Source of the DNA: Prevotellaceae bacterium UBA4372
GTDB taxonomy: Bacteria > Bacteroidota > Bacteroidia > Bacteroidales > Bacteroidaceae
Length of the DNA stretch: 31,473 nucleotides
Direction: 5' to 3'
Assembly (NCBI GenBank): GCA_002391275.1
Contig: DGSC01000033.1
Location: 11,811 to 43,283, forward strand
Part shown: piece by piece, positions 1 to 7,158 of the stretch
Numbering within the stretch: the stretch's first letter is position 1
How the letters are laid out: every line of letters starts with the position of its first letter
The notes under the pieces: generated by a model
Database searches by the model: none
The model's input: the letters and a program-made list of their open reading frames with translations, nothing else
What the model was told of the DNA's origin: nothing
Position numbers and translations under genes: made by a program

Positions 1-1
1 T

Positions 2-45
2 GGTCATGGAATGATTGTTCCAAGGTCATGGAATAATCAATGCAG
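2..45. repeat. Two units of a 22-bp tandem repeat at the left edge
   Basis: Two direct copies start at 2 and 24. The first 11 bases of each unit, ggtcatggaat, are identical and the following 11 differ. The first base of the window is t, so the array may continue to the left. The period equals that of three other arrays in this window (14835, 31017, 31432), although the sequences are unrelated. No function is known to me. Confidence 0.6.
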
Positions 46-63
46 CTGGACGCGTGTCCTGTT

Positions 64-291
64 TTAATTATAAGCGGAGGGCAATAAAGAAGGGCAAAAG
101 GGCTTGACTGGTATAGTTAACGTTCCCCGTTCGTTGCTTAATCGAGCGCAAAAAGCATGCTGGAGGGCTTGTCGTGTATCGGTGGCAATCCTAAATGAGG
201 TGCTGCAAAGACCCGGAATGGCCACAGTTGAGTTAAGCGAAGGGTAATAATAGTAAATAGAGACACCTATTAAACAGTTTACCATCATCAT
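64..291 (-). other. Gene-poor left end with a doubtful 75-codon open frame
   Basis: No recognisable gene lies in 1-411. A 75-codon minus-strand frame (start MMMV, end SAYN) has no signal peptide, no domain I recognise and no TAnnTTTG box directly upstream, so I do not call it a gene. The same stretch is bounded by an imperfect direct repeat, aagcggagggcaataa at 72-87 and aagcgaagggtaataa at 235-250 (14 of 16 identical). It could therefore be a small repeated element rather than coding DNA. The rest, 292-411, shows nothing clear. Confidence 0.2.
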
Positions 292-411
292 GGAAGCTGC
301 TCAACGCGTCATAAAGATTGATATCCTTTTCGTTAATAATGATGCTAAAGGAAAACGAAAATAAGCTGATTGGTTTCTCTCAATCTACATCAATCTTCAG
401 CATTCTGCTCA

Positions 412-1122
412 TTATTCACTTATTGCCTTGGTAAACCTTTGCCCATTCCACATCAGCTTGACGGGCTGCAGGCAACGACTAACAGCTTCACGTTCTTCTT
501 TCGACAGGTGCCCCGTCTGTAAGGTCAGAGTGAGCGAGGTGTCGACAGGCGAGAGCGCAATCCTTACGGGGTGGAAGTCGGCAAGCGAGCGTAAAGCTTG
601 CTCATAGCCAGGAATAGCTTCTTCTGGCTGCACGCCGAGGAAGTCATCTATTTTCGCAAAGGCCTGTTTGTCGATAAGAAGAGCGTCAGCAGACAACGGC
701 GACCAGTCAGCATTTGCAAATCGGATATTACTGTCCTCCAGCCTGAGTGCATTGTTCTCTTCGCCCAGCTGAGCGGTGGTGACGATGCAAAGAACCGAGG
801 TCGTGTCGGACGTTGGCAGTAGCTTCAGTTCAAGCAATGACGATGTGCTGGTGCGAAAGCGGGCATAGTCGGCCGTCAGCACTTCAAGGGTAACATATTC
901 GTCGAAAACGTTGCGGACCTTAGCCTCAATGTTGTTTTCAATAAAATCAACACAGTCGAGACGGTTGTTTTTGGTCACCGTAGGCAATACACTGTCAGGC
1001 ATGGCAATGAAAACTTCACGCATTGAAGTTCGAGCATTAACCTCTTGCGCCCCGATTTCTGAGACAAGGCCCGGTAAAACAACCAACAAGAAAGTAAAAA
1101 TGTATAATTTGAGAAATCGCAT
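412..1122 (-). CDS. DUF3256 family secreted protein
   Basis: A 236-residue protein with an N-terminal signal peptide (MRFLKLYIFTFLLVVLPGL, cleavage probably after the Ala of IGAQ near residue 25). The mature start, with MREVFIAMPDSVLPTVTKNN followed by RLDCVDF, matches what I recall of DUF3256, a Bacteroidetes-only family of exported proteins of about 200 residues with no established biochemical role. No catalytic motif is visible. The gene is a single unit transcribed leftward from a good promoter at 1148-1179, divergent from the HAD gene. No terminator was found between its stop at 412 and the left edge. The family assignment is from memory of the motif, so it is likely but unchecked. Confidence 0.75.
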   Translation of the reverse strand: MRFLKLYIFTFLLVVLPGLVSEIGAQEVNARTSMREVFIAMPDSVLPTVTKNNRLDCVDFIENNIEAKVRNVFDEYVTLEVLTADYARFRTSTSSLLELKLLPTSDTTSVLCIVTTAQLGEENNALRLEDSNIRFANADWSPLSADALLIDKQAFAKIDDFLGVQPEEAIPGYEQALRSLADFHPVRIALSPVDTSLTLTLQTGHLSKEEREAVSRCLQPVKLMWNGQRFTKAISE

Positions 1123-1147
1123 AAAATGATAACAGATTTAATTTGTA

Positions 1148-1179
1148 CAAAAGTAGAGTTTTTTAGCCTCTTAAGCAAA
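1148..1179 (-). promoter_or_regulatory. Bacteroidetes-type promoter for the DUF3256 gene
   Basis: Read on the minus strand, TACTTTTG (complement of 1148-1155) fits the -7 consensus TAnnTTTG. TTTG (complement of 1176-1179) fits the -33 box, with a 20-bp spacer. The start codon is 26 bases downstream. Confidence 0.7.
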
Positions 1180-1196
1180 AATTCTTAAAGATAATC

Positions 1197-1225
1197 GTTG
1201 AAAAGCAAAAATAATCGTATCTTTG
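1197..1225 (+). promoter_or_regulatory. Probable promoter for the HAD gene
   Basis: TATCTTTG at 1218-1225 fits the -7 consensus TAnnTTTG. The upstream GTTG at 1197-1200 is a poor -33 box and the spacer is short (17). The start codon is at 1250. The promoter is divergent from, and adjacent to, that of the DUF3256 gene. Confidence 0.55.
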
Positions 1226-1249
1226 CATCGTTAAACACAATAAATAAGT

Positions 1250-1681
1250 ATGACAATTGCTGTAGATTTTGATGGAACGATTGTCCGACATCGTTATCCG
1301 GCGATCGGCGAAGAAATACCTTTTGCCGTGAGTACGTTGAAAATGCTTACCGAAGAGCGCCATAGGCTCATATTGTGGACTGTCCGAGAAGGGAAACTTC
1401 TCGATGATGCCGTTGAGTGGTGTCGGCAACGCGGATTGGAATTCTATGCCATCAACCGCGATTTCCCTGAAGAAGACATCTCACGAAACGCTCATTTTAC
1501 GCGCAAATTGAAAGTGGATTTATGGATTGACGACCGTAACATTGGCGGTCTGCCCGATTGGGGAACCATTTATCGCATCATTCATGAGCGCAAGACATTA
1601 GAAGAAATCCTCACGGAGGAGCTGAATCCTTTAGTGCAAACCCAGAAGATGCGCAAGCGTCCATGGTGGAAGGTGTGGTAA
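1250..1681 (+). CDS. Small HAD-superfamily hydrolase (BT0820-like)
   Basis: A 143-residue cytosolic protein. It opens with MTIAVDFDGTIV, the HAD motif I (DxDGT, nucleophile Asp7 and acid/base Asp9). ILWTVREG near residue 45 gives the Thr of motif II. WIDDRN near residue 103 supplies the acidic motif IV residues. There is no cap domain, as expected for the short HAD proteins of Bacteroides such as BT0820, whose substrate is unknown to me. The start is chosen because motif I begins immediately and the -7 box is about 25 bases upstream. It is monocistronic: a 9-bp stem (1713-1740) and a long hairpin (1825-1903) follow before the next gene, which converges on it. Phosphatase activity is inferred from the motifs. 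Confidence 0.85.
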   Translation: MTIAVDFDGTIVRHRYPAIGEEIPFAVSTLKMLTEERHRLILWTVREGKLLDDAVEWCRQRGLEFYAINRDFPEEDISRNAHFTRKLKVDLWIDDRNIGGLPDWGTIYRIIHERKTLEEILTEELNPLVQTQKMRKRPWWKVW

Positions 1682-1712
1682 TTGTCTTTTCCGATTTCAA
1701 ATTGACAATTGA

Positions 1713-1740
1713 CGCTTGACAATTCTTGAAATGTCAAGCG
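1713..1740 (+). other. Stem-loop downstream of the HAD gene
   Basis: Perfect 9-bp arms, cgcttgaca (1713-1721) and tgtcaagcg (1732-1740), with a 10-base loop. No T-run follows, so a terminator role is uncertain. Confidence 0.4.
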
Positions 1741-1824
1741 AGCGGACTATTTCACCCAGTTGAATAACTATGGGACAAGAATCTGTGTAATCTGTGGTTA
1801 AGGAAAACAAGAGAAAGTTGAATT

Positions 1825-1903
1825 AGAAACGAATTGCCGCAATTATCATAATTCTGCATTTGGTTGCAGACCATTATTATGATAATTACGGCAATTCGTT
1901 TCT
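1825..1903 (-). terminator. Long hairpin between convergent genes, likely terminator of the minus-strand block
   Basis: Arms of 28 bases at 1825-1852 and 1876-1903 match at 27 positions. An inner 6-bp stem (tctgca at 1853-1858, tgcaga at 1865-1870) extends the structure. The single differing position is a U-G pair if transcribed leftward and a C-A mismatch if transcribed rightward. That favours use as the end of the minus-strand transcript whose last stop codon is at 1920. The arms are much longer than those of an ordinary terminator, so a palindromic repeat element is an alternative. Confidence 0.55.
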
Positions 1904-1919
1904 ATCTATTTCTCAACAA

Positions 1920-3743
1920 TTACTTCCGAATAACTTTTTCCGTGCGGCCGTCGCGGTATTTCACGATGTTGACGCCACGGGCGGGCACACTGAGGTGCTT
2001 GCCGTCAATGCCGTAGTAGCCGGAAACGGCGGCAGAGCGGCCATCCTCAACGTCGGCGATGGCATCGACAGGTGCGACAGCGTCGGCAACAGCTGAGCGG
2101 GCGGCATTAACGATAGAGCCGTCGGTGCGGTCGATAAGCAGGGCGAGAGCCGTCAGACGTGCTTTATCCTGAATGAGCGTCGACGCACTGATATCGCCTG
2201 TAAACGAGAACTCCTGAGGCTCGGCAGCGCGCACCGAAGCCTCCACAGAGCCGTCGACGCCCTCGAGCGCATCCCAGGCTGCCACTGCCACGTGATCGTA
2301 TTCCAGGTTCAAAACGGTGCTGCCGGCCTTGCTCCAGAATGCCATGTCATCCGCTACCGACCGACCGCTCAGGAAGTTTGCCTGTGCCCAGCGCGAGCCG
2401 CTGCCCTTGAGGCCGTCCTCCACGAGCACGAACGCCAGTCCGTAGCGCTCATCATCGCCGTCGTAGACAAAGTGCGTCGAGGTGCGGAACTGCACGGCCG
2501 TCTTGGTGTCGTCGGTCCAGGCCGCATCGAGCTCAAGCGAGGCCTGCGTGGCGCGGTCGAAGAAGCGCGTGAGGTAGTCCTTGAGATTGTATGGATAGTA
2601 CGACGTGCCCGAACGGTTGATCTGCGAGCTGGGGAAGCCGCTGGCATAAATGTCGACTACGGGGATGTAGCCGCTGATCTCCATGACATCACTGCGGTGT
2701 ACTGCAATGAGCACCACGCGATCGCCGTAGGCCTCATGAGCAGCCTGCATGCCAACAGTGCCGTAGGGGCAGTAGCCGCACCACGTGCCCGTGAATTCCT
2801 CCACTACGGGCAGCAATGCGGGCTTGCTGCTTATGCCGATGAGGTCGCCGTGTCCTGTGCGCTGCTGTTCGGCGTTGTCGTTACCGTTGACCTTCAATAT
2901 CGTAATCTGCTTGGTATATTTGCGCGCCTGCTCTGCCAAACCCAGGTTCACGGTAATACTCTTGCTGTCGCCAAAGCCCACGGGCTCTACCGTCAGCGTC
3001 CGCTCTTCGGCTGCAGCGCCGTCGGTGGCTAAGGCGTAGGTGATGCTCGTAATAGGATTAGAACCGGTATTCTTAAAGCGAAAGCTGACGTAGCCCTGAT
3101 TGCCCTGAAGCACAACGGTGCGCCCGAAGTCAATGGCTGCGGCGCAGTCGCGGGGATAGTCGCCGCCGTCGAGCAGCAGCTGCATTGCTAATTTGCCGTA
3201 GCCCTGGCCGTTGAAGTCGAGCCACTGGTCGCCATTATGGCGGAAGACGAAAGCGTTTGGCGCGTCGTCTCCGTTACACATAAGCGGGTAAGCCGGAGAG
3301 GTCGTCGAGAAAGTGAAACCCACGTAAACATCGCGCCCATCGACGGCGAAAGGCGTCGATAGAGCTATATCGTTGGCGCCCTGGGCCAGCGACGATTTAG
3401 CCACCGTCTGCACGTAGTCGGCTGCAGAGATGTCTGTGAACTGCTGTGTTGAAATCCAAACGGTTAAATCACCCGAGATTTTTGACACATCGGGCCCGAA
3501 CCAAATACGTAGCGCATTGATGGTGCTGCCACTGACGAAGCGGTCAGTCATCGGTACGAAAATGCCGACGTCGAACGTCGAGGCCGAGCTATAGCCAAGA
3601 CCGCTCTCATAGTCAATAGCTGCGGCGTCGGCATCAGTAAAATAGCCCCACCACATCTGCGACTTGGTAGGTTCGATAGCAGCGCGTAGCGGTAGGAAAA
3701 CGCCAAGGAGCGCCGCCACGAAAAGGAGTAAATGTTTTTTCAT
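1920..3743 (-). CDS. Omp28-like secreted protein with thioredoxin-fold domain
   Basis: A 607-residue exported protein. The signal peptide is MKKHLLLFVAALLGVFLPLR followed by AA. Residues 22-200 form a beta-rich region containing choice-of-anchor-like phrases. Residues about 200-300 look Ig/CARDB-like (FRFKNTGSNPITSITY). A thioredoxin-like domain follows, with EEFTGTWCGYCPYGT at 315-329 and a CxxC pair at Cys322 and Cys325. FPSSQINRSG supplies the expected cis-Pro region. The last 35 residues (GYYGIDGKHLSV then GVNIVKYRDGRTEKVIRK) resemble the C-terminal tail of many Prevotella secreted proteins, perhaps a sorting or anchoring signal. The family assignment (Omp28-related) is from motif memory. 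The Cys pair suggests redox or disulfide activity outside the inner membrane, which is inference. It lies 66 bases after the EamA gene and may be the last gene of that transcript. Confidence 0.75.
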   Translation of the reverse strand: MKKHLLLFVAALLGVFLPLRAAIEPTKSQMWWGYFTDADAAAIDYESGLGYSSASTFDVGIFVPMTDRFVSGSTINALRIWFGPDVSKISGDLTVWISTQQFTDISAADYVQTVAKSSLAQGANDIALSTPFAVDGRDVYVGFTFSTTSPAYPLMCNGDDAPNAFVFRHNGDQWLDFNGQGYGKLAMQLLLDGGDYPRDCAAAIDFGRTVVLQGNQGYVSFRFKNTGSNPITSITYALATDGAAAEERTLTVEPVGFGDSKSITVNLGLAEQARKYTKQITILKVNGNDNAEQQRTGHGDLIGISSKPALLPVVEEFTGTWCGYCPYGTVGMQAAHEAYGDRVVLIAVHRSDVMEISGYIPVVDIYASGFPSSQINRSGTSYYPYNLKDYLTRFFDRATQASLELDAAWTDDTKTAVQFRTSTHFVYDGDDERYGLAFVLVEDGLKGSGSRWAQANFLSGRSVADDMAFWSKAGSTVLNLEYDHVAVAAWDALEGVDGSVEASVRAAEPQEFSFTGDISASTLIQDKARLTALALLIDRTDGSIVNAARSAVADAVAPVDAIADVEDGRSAAVSGYYGIDGKHLSVPARGVNIVKYRDGRTEKVIRK

Positions 3744-3809
3744 AAGCGTGTTAGTTTTTGCAAACGATGTTTAATCTGATCTTATAAGCAGTGTAAGCGA
3801 AGGGAGCCG

Positions 3810-4859
3810 TCAGCGCGAACCGAGATAGAGGAAAACCATGCTGAGCAGCAACAGTACGAGATCAATAGCCTTCGAGCGAAGGTTCTTCTCGTGGAAGACG
3901 AGGGCACCAACGCCAAAGCTCACCAGCACGCTGCCGCGGCGAATCATGGAAACGACGGAGATGAGCGCGTCAGGCAGGCTCAGGGCATAAAAGTAAACGA
4001 AATCGGCGGCGGAGAGGAATATGGAGACCAAGAGGACCCAGAAGATGGAACGTCTGAGCAGGAAAGACTCACCACGAGAAGACTTTTCCCCCGCCCTCCC
4101 TGTTAGGGAGGGAGCTGTTACTTTTGCAAATTGCGAAGGCTGCAGCTCAAAACATTCTGCTCCCTCCCTAACAGGGAGGGCGGGGGGAGAGTCTTCTTCG
4201 GGGGCCTTTTTTCCCCTGCTCATCAACCAGAACACCAACAACAGAATAAACTGATAGAACATAAAATAGCTCTGCACCGCCATTCGGTCGAGCCCTACCC
4301 CACCCTCGCCTGCGGGCGCCAGCAAGTATTTGTCGAAGAGCGCACTTACGGCACCGAACACCGCGCCGAGCACAGCCAGCACTATCCAACGGTTGTGGCG
4401 GAAATCAATGCCCTCTTTCTTGCCGCTGCGACGAAGGAGATAGTAGCCCACGATGGCCAGCATCACACCCGTCCACTGGTAGACATTCAGCCGCTCGCCA
4501 AAGACAATGATGGCGCCGAGCAGTACCATCACGGGGCGCGTGGCGTTAATAGGCCCTACGAGCGTCAGCGGCAGATTCTTCATAGCGTAATAACCGCAAA
4601 GCCAAGACGAAAGCACAATCAACGCCTTCAGCACGATATATTTATGCACCGCCCAGCCGCATAAGGGGACATAGAACAACGACCCCTCACCAATGATACC
4701 GGCTGCCGAGAGCACCACCAGGGGCATAAAGATGAGCGAACAGAAGAAGGTGTTGAGCGTCAACACCGGAATGACCGGATTGTCGCGCAACGCCTGCTTC
4801 TTTGCAACGTCGTAGAAGCCGAGCAGAGCGGCCGAGAGAAAAGCGAGAACTAACCACAT
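3810..4859 (-). CDS. EamA/DMT-family transporter with an inserted repeat segment
   Basis: A 349-residue inner-membrane protein with about ten hydrophobic segments arranged as two EamA halves. The first half is about residues 1-142 and includes GPINATRPVMVLLGAIIVFGE, a DMT signature around the third and fourth segments of the half. The second half is about 155-349. This is the drug/metabolite exporter fold and the substrate cannot be told. Residues about 219-265, between two membrane segments, are hydrophilic and encoded by an inverted pair of GC-rich repeats (4079-4115 and 4159-4195). They read EEDSPPALPVREGAE through APSLTGRAGEK. This looks like an in-frame insertion into a loop and leaves the membrane core intact. 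The gene starts 2 bases after the truA stop, so it is co-transcribed with truA. Confidence 0.8.
   Translation of the reverse strand: MWLVLAFLSAALLGFYDVAKKQALRDNPVIPVLTLNTFFCSLIFMPLVVLSAAGIIGEGSLFYVPLCGWAVHKYIVLKALIVLSSWLCGYYAMKNLPLTLVGPINATRPVMVLLGAIIVFGERLNVYQWTGVMLAIVGYYLLRRSGKKEGIDFRHNRWIVLAVLGAVFGAVSALFDKYLLAPAGEGGVGLDRMAVQSYFMFYQFILLLVFWLMSRGKKAPEEDSPPALPVREGAECFELQPSQFAKVTAPSLTGRAGEKSSRGESFLLRRSIFWVLLVSIFLSAADFVYFYALSLPDALISVVSMIRRGSVLVSFGVGALVFHEKNLRSKAIDLVLLLLSMVFLYLGSR
4079..4195. repeat. Inverted pair of GC-rich palindromic elements inside the EamA gene
   Basis: Arms 4079-4115 and 4159-4195 match at 35 of 37 positions in inverted orientation around a 43-base centre. Each arm holds its own palindrome, ccctccct-gtt-agggaggg. 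The whole segment keeps the reading frame. Related elements are at 5397-5433 (truA), 28681-28714 and 28830-28863 (pyrF) and 28131-28167. Confidence 0.85.
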
Positions 4860-4861
4860 AA

Positions 4862-5629
4862 TTAATATTCCACCGTTTGCAGAAACAGCCCGCGGGCAGG
4901 CACACTATCGCCAGCCGCTGAGCGGTTCTTCTGCTCTATAACCTTACGGAATCCGTCGATGCCAAGAGTGCCGCGCCCAACTTCGATGAGCGTTCCGACG
5001 ATGGCGCGTACCATGTTGCGCAAGAAACGGTCTGCAGTAATCTCGAAGCGCCATTCGAAGTCGGAGAGTTGGACCCATTGTGCAGACGTTACGTGGCAAT
5101 TGTTTGTCTTCGTGTCGGTGTTCACTTTTGAGAAGCTGGTGAAGTCCTCGTATTCGAACAATGTAGCAGCAGCCCGGTTCATAGCATCGAAGTCGGGCGT
5201 ACTCACCAAACGCCACGAGCGGTCACGCAGGAAAGGTGACTTTCGCGTGTGCACATAATAATAATATGTACGCGCGCGAGCCGAGAAGCGAGCATGCATA
5301 TCATCGGGCACGGGATAGATCTTGTGGATGGCTATATCGTGAGGCAAAACTCCGTTTAATCGGTATGTCAGATAATCCTCAGCCGTCTGCTTCGCATCCC
5401 CCTCCCTGACAGGAGGGGCTGGGAGTGAGTCTTCAACATCAAAATGTGCCACCATCATAGCGGCATGCACGCCGGCATCTGTGCGACCGGCACCTGTCAC
5501 AGCGACGTCTGTGCGCAAGATCATCGAGAGTGCCTGCTGCAAGGTCTCCTGCACGCTCGAGCCATTAGGCTGAATCTGCCAACCGTGGTAGGCAGTGCCG
5601 TCGTAACTAAGTTCTATGAAGTAACGCAT
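4862..5629 (-). CDS. truA: tRNA pseudouridine synthase A
   Basis: A 255-residue cytosolic enzyme that converts uridines 38-40 of the tRNA anticodon arm to pseudouridine. The catalytic motif GAGRTDAGVHA lies at 46-56 with nucleophile Asp51. The start MRYFIELSYDGTAYHGWQ and the later RFLRNMVRAIVGTLIEVG are family hallmarks. Between the first strand set (VAHFDVED) and TYRLNGVLPHD there is a stretch at about 67-80 (SLPAPPVREGDAK) encoded by a GC-rich palindromic element. It looks like an insertion in a surface loop. The start codon overlaps the stop of the upstream nuclease gene (TAATG), suggesting translational coupling, and the EamA gene follows after 2 bases. Confidence 0.95.
   Translation of the reverse strand: MRYFIELSYDGTAYHGWQIQPNGSSVQETLQQALSMILRTDVAVTGAGRTDAGVHAAMMVAHFDVEDSLPAPPVREGDAKQTAEDYLTYRLNGVLPHDIAIHKIYPVPDDMHARFSARARTYYYYVHTRKSPFLRDRSWRLVSTPDFDAMNRAAATLFEYEDFTSFSKVNTDTKTNNCHVTSAQWVQLSDFEWRFEITADRFLRNMVRAIVGTLIEVGRGTLGIDGFRKVIEQKNRSAAGDSVPARGLFLQTVEY
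5397..5433. repeat. GC-rich palindromic element inside truA
   Basis: A single copy related to the EamA-gene repeats. It contains cctccctgacaggaggg and ends with the same gtctt boundary sequence as the right arm there (4191-4195). It encodes about 13 in-frame residues of TruA. Confidence 0.7.
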
Positions 5630-7158
5630 TATTTGACGAAGCGTTTGTAGGTGTAACCTCCTCGGCGAACAATATAGATACCACGAACGGTCGGCACTTC
5701 AACGCCGAGGTAATGTCCATTAATATCGAAGACAGCATCAGGAGCATCTATGGGCGACATGAAGTTATCGTCGATGCCATCGGGTAGCGCTTTACCAAAT
5801 ACGCTCAGATTATCTATCTCCCACGCCCAACAATAATTACTTTCAGAAGTATAGCGGAAAGCAACATTTATGGTTTCGCCCACATAGTCGTCAAGACTTA
5901 TACGTCCAGAACTAATAAATTTAGTAAACTTGCTGGTCTCTGTAACTAATTCCTGCGGCCACTCTACATCGAGTGAGGTCCAAGTGGCACGATCTGGAAC
6001 TTGGGCAAAGTCGGTAGAAACGAGTACTTCAAACATTCTGGATGGATCGGCTCCATTATTGTAGCCGACAGCATGACGGAATTCAATTGTAGCGCCTTCC
6101 ATTTGAGTCAAATCTATAGCTGGTGAAACCAGATAGTCGTCGGCCACCTTACCCATGCTATAGGCATTAGCAACCATGCCATACTTCGCGTCGTGCTTCC
6201 ACACAGTAGATTGTGTACCGTCGTTCTGCAAAACTGCAAAATTGCCCAAACCTGAATTCTTAAAGTTCTGAAGCAACAACAGAGTGCTGTCAGAAGGCTC
6301 TGGAGTAGGAGGCACAACAGGTGTCGTTCCATCTATCGTAAACGCTATATCAGTCAAGCTGCCCCAAATATACTCTGGTAAATCGGGAAGGTCAATAAAC
6401 GGGTTGCGATTGTGCTGAATCTTGTAAACAGCTTCGTTGCGGGCCATCTCTATGTCGTCGACAGGGTCGTCTTTAGCCCATTTCAGATAGAGCTGATACG
6501 CCCAAGGCTGCAACGTAGGCCAATCATCATTCTCGAGCGAACGCAGGGCCTGAGCGCCCGTCCACGTGAGGTTCTGGTAACAAGTAACCATGTAGAAGAT
6601 TATGCGCGCAAAGTCGCCCTTCCATTTGTCTGCGGGCTCCCAGAGATCTATGTTGGCGCCTGCAGCGCCAGGGCCTGTACCAACTTTGGTGCATCCGTTG
6701 TCCGTCTTGACATTCGTAACCTTTCCCATACCATAGTTGCTCTTCGAGCTATTGATGCTGGATTCACATGGCATGAGGTGGTGAATATCCTTATACGCTT
6801 GATTCTTAGTCTTGCCCCACCAACTATTTGCAAGCGCATGCTCAATATTCATTCCGCTTACAGCAGAATAGCTACTGCCGTTAAAAAAGTGATGGGCATT
6901 ACTGTAACGGTCGCGCACTTCATTGTCTGTCATGCGGTCGGTTTGGTAGAAACCATACCACGTCTTATTGTAGCCACCACCATATTCGAGAACATCTGCC
7001 GAGCCGATGATGTCGTGCATCGCTGCTTTCAGAGCCTCTTTCTTTTTGCCTATGGCATGAGCATAATAGGTATTCAAGTCAATCGTCTGTGCCTCAAGCA
7101 CAGACAAAGGAAAAAGAAAGGTTAAACTGACAAATACAGGAAAAAAACTATAACGCAT
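5629..7158 (-). CDS. Secreted endonuclease I family protein with C-terminal anchor-like domain
   Basis: A 509-residue exported nuclease. The signal peptide is MRYSFFPVFVSLTFLFPLSV, cleaved near EAQ. The endonuclease I domain (His-Me fold) spans about 26-270. MNIEHALANSWWG at 103-115 carries the likely catalytic His107, and DIHHLMPCESSINSSKSN at 124-141 gives the metal-binding and DNA-binding part. Residues about 295-455 form a jelly-roll-like domain (LLLQNFKNSG, DDYLVSPAIDL, WEIDNLSVFG) resembling choice-of-anchor J domains. The tail GHYLGVEVPTVRGIYIVRRGG resembles those of other secreted proteins here. Secreted enzymes of this family usually scavenge or degrade extracellular DNA. It overlaps truA by one base (TAATG) and is preceded in the same way by its paralogue. 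Confidence 0.85.
   Translation of the reverse strand: MRYSFFPVFVSLTFLFPLSVLEAQTIDLNTYYAHAIGKKKEALKAAMHDIIGSADVLEYGGGYNKTWYGFYQTDRMTDNEVRDRYSNAHHFFNGSSYSAVSGMNIEHALANSWWGKTKNQAYKDIHHLMPCESSINSSKSNYGMGKVTNVKTDNGCTKVGTGPGAAGANIDLWEPADKWKGDFARIIFYMVTCYQNLTWTGAQALRSLENDDWPTLQPWAYQLYLKWAKDDPVDDIEMARNEAVYKIQHNRNPFIDLPDLPEYIWGSLTDIAFTIDGTTPVVPPTPEPSDSTLLLLQNFKNSGLGNFAVLQNDGTQSTVWKHDAKYGMVANAYSMGKVADDYLVSPAIDLTQMEGATIEFRHAVGYNNGADPSRMFEVLVSTDFAQVPDRATWTSLDVEWPQELVTETSKFTKFISSGRISLDDYVGETINVAFRYTSESNYCWAWEIDNLSVFGKALPDGIDDNFMSPIDAPDAVFDINGHYLGVEVPTVRGIYIVRRGGYTYKRFVK

Noticed and set aside
2292..3032. Long plus-strand frame opposite the Omp28-like gene
   Set aside because: It is an antisense shadow of a GC-rich coding sequence. 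The minus-strand protein has a signal peptide and known motifs. The same applies to long antisense frames at 6412-7125, 9340-10068, 19328-20149, 24107-24946 and 28165-28827.
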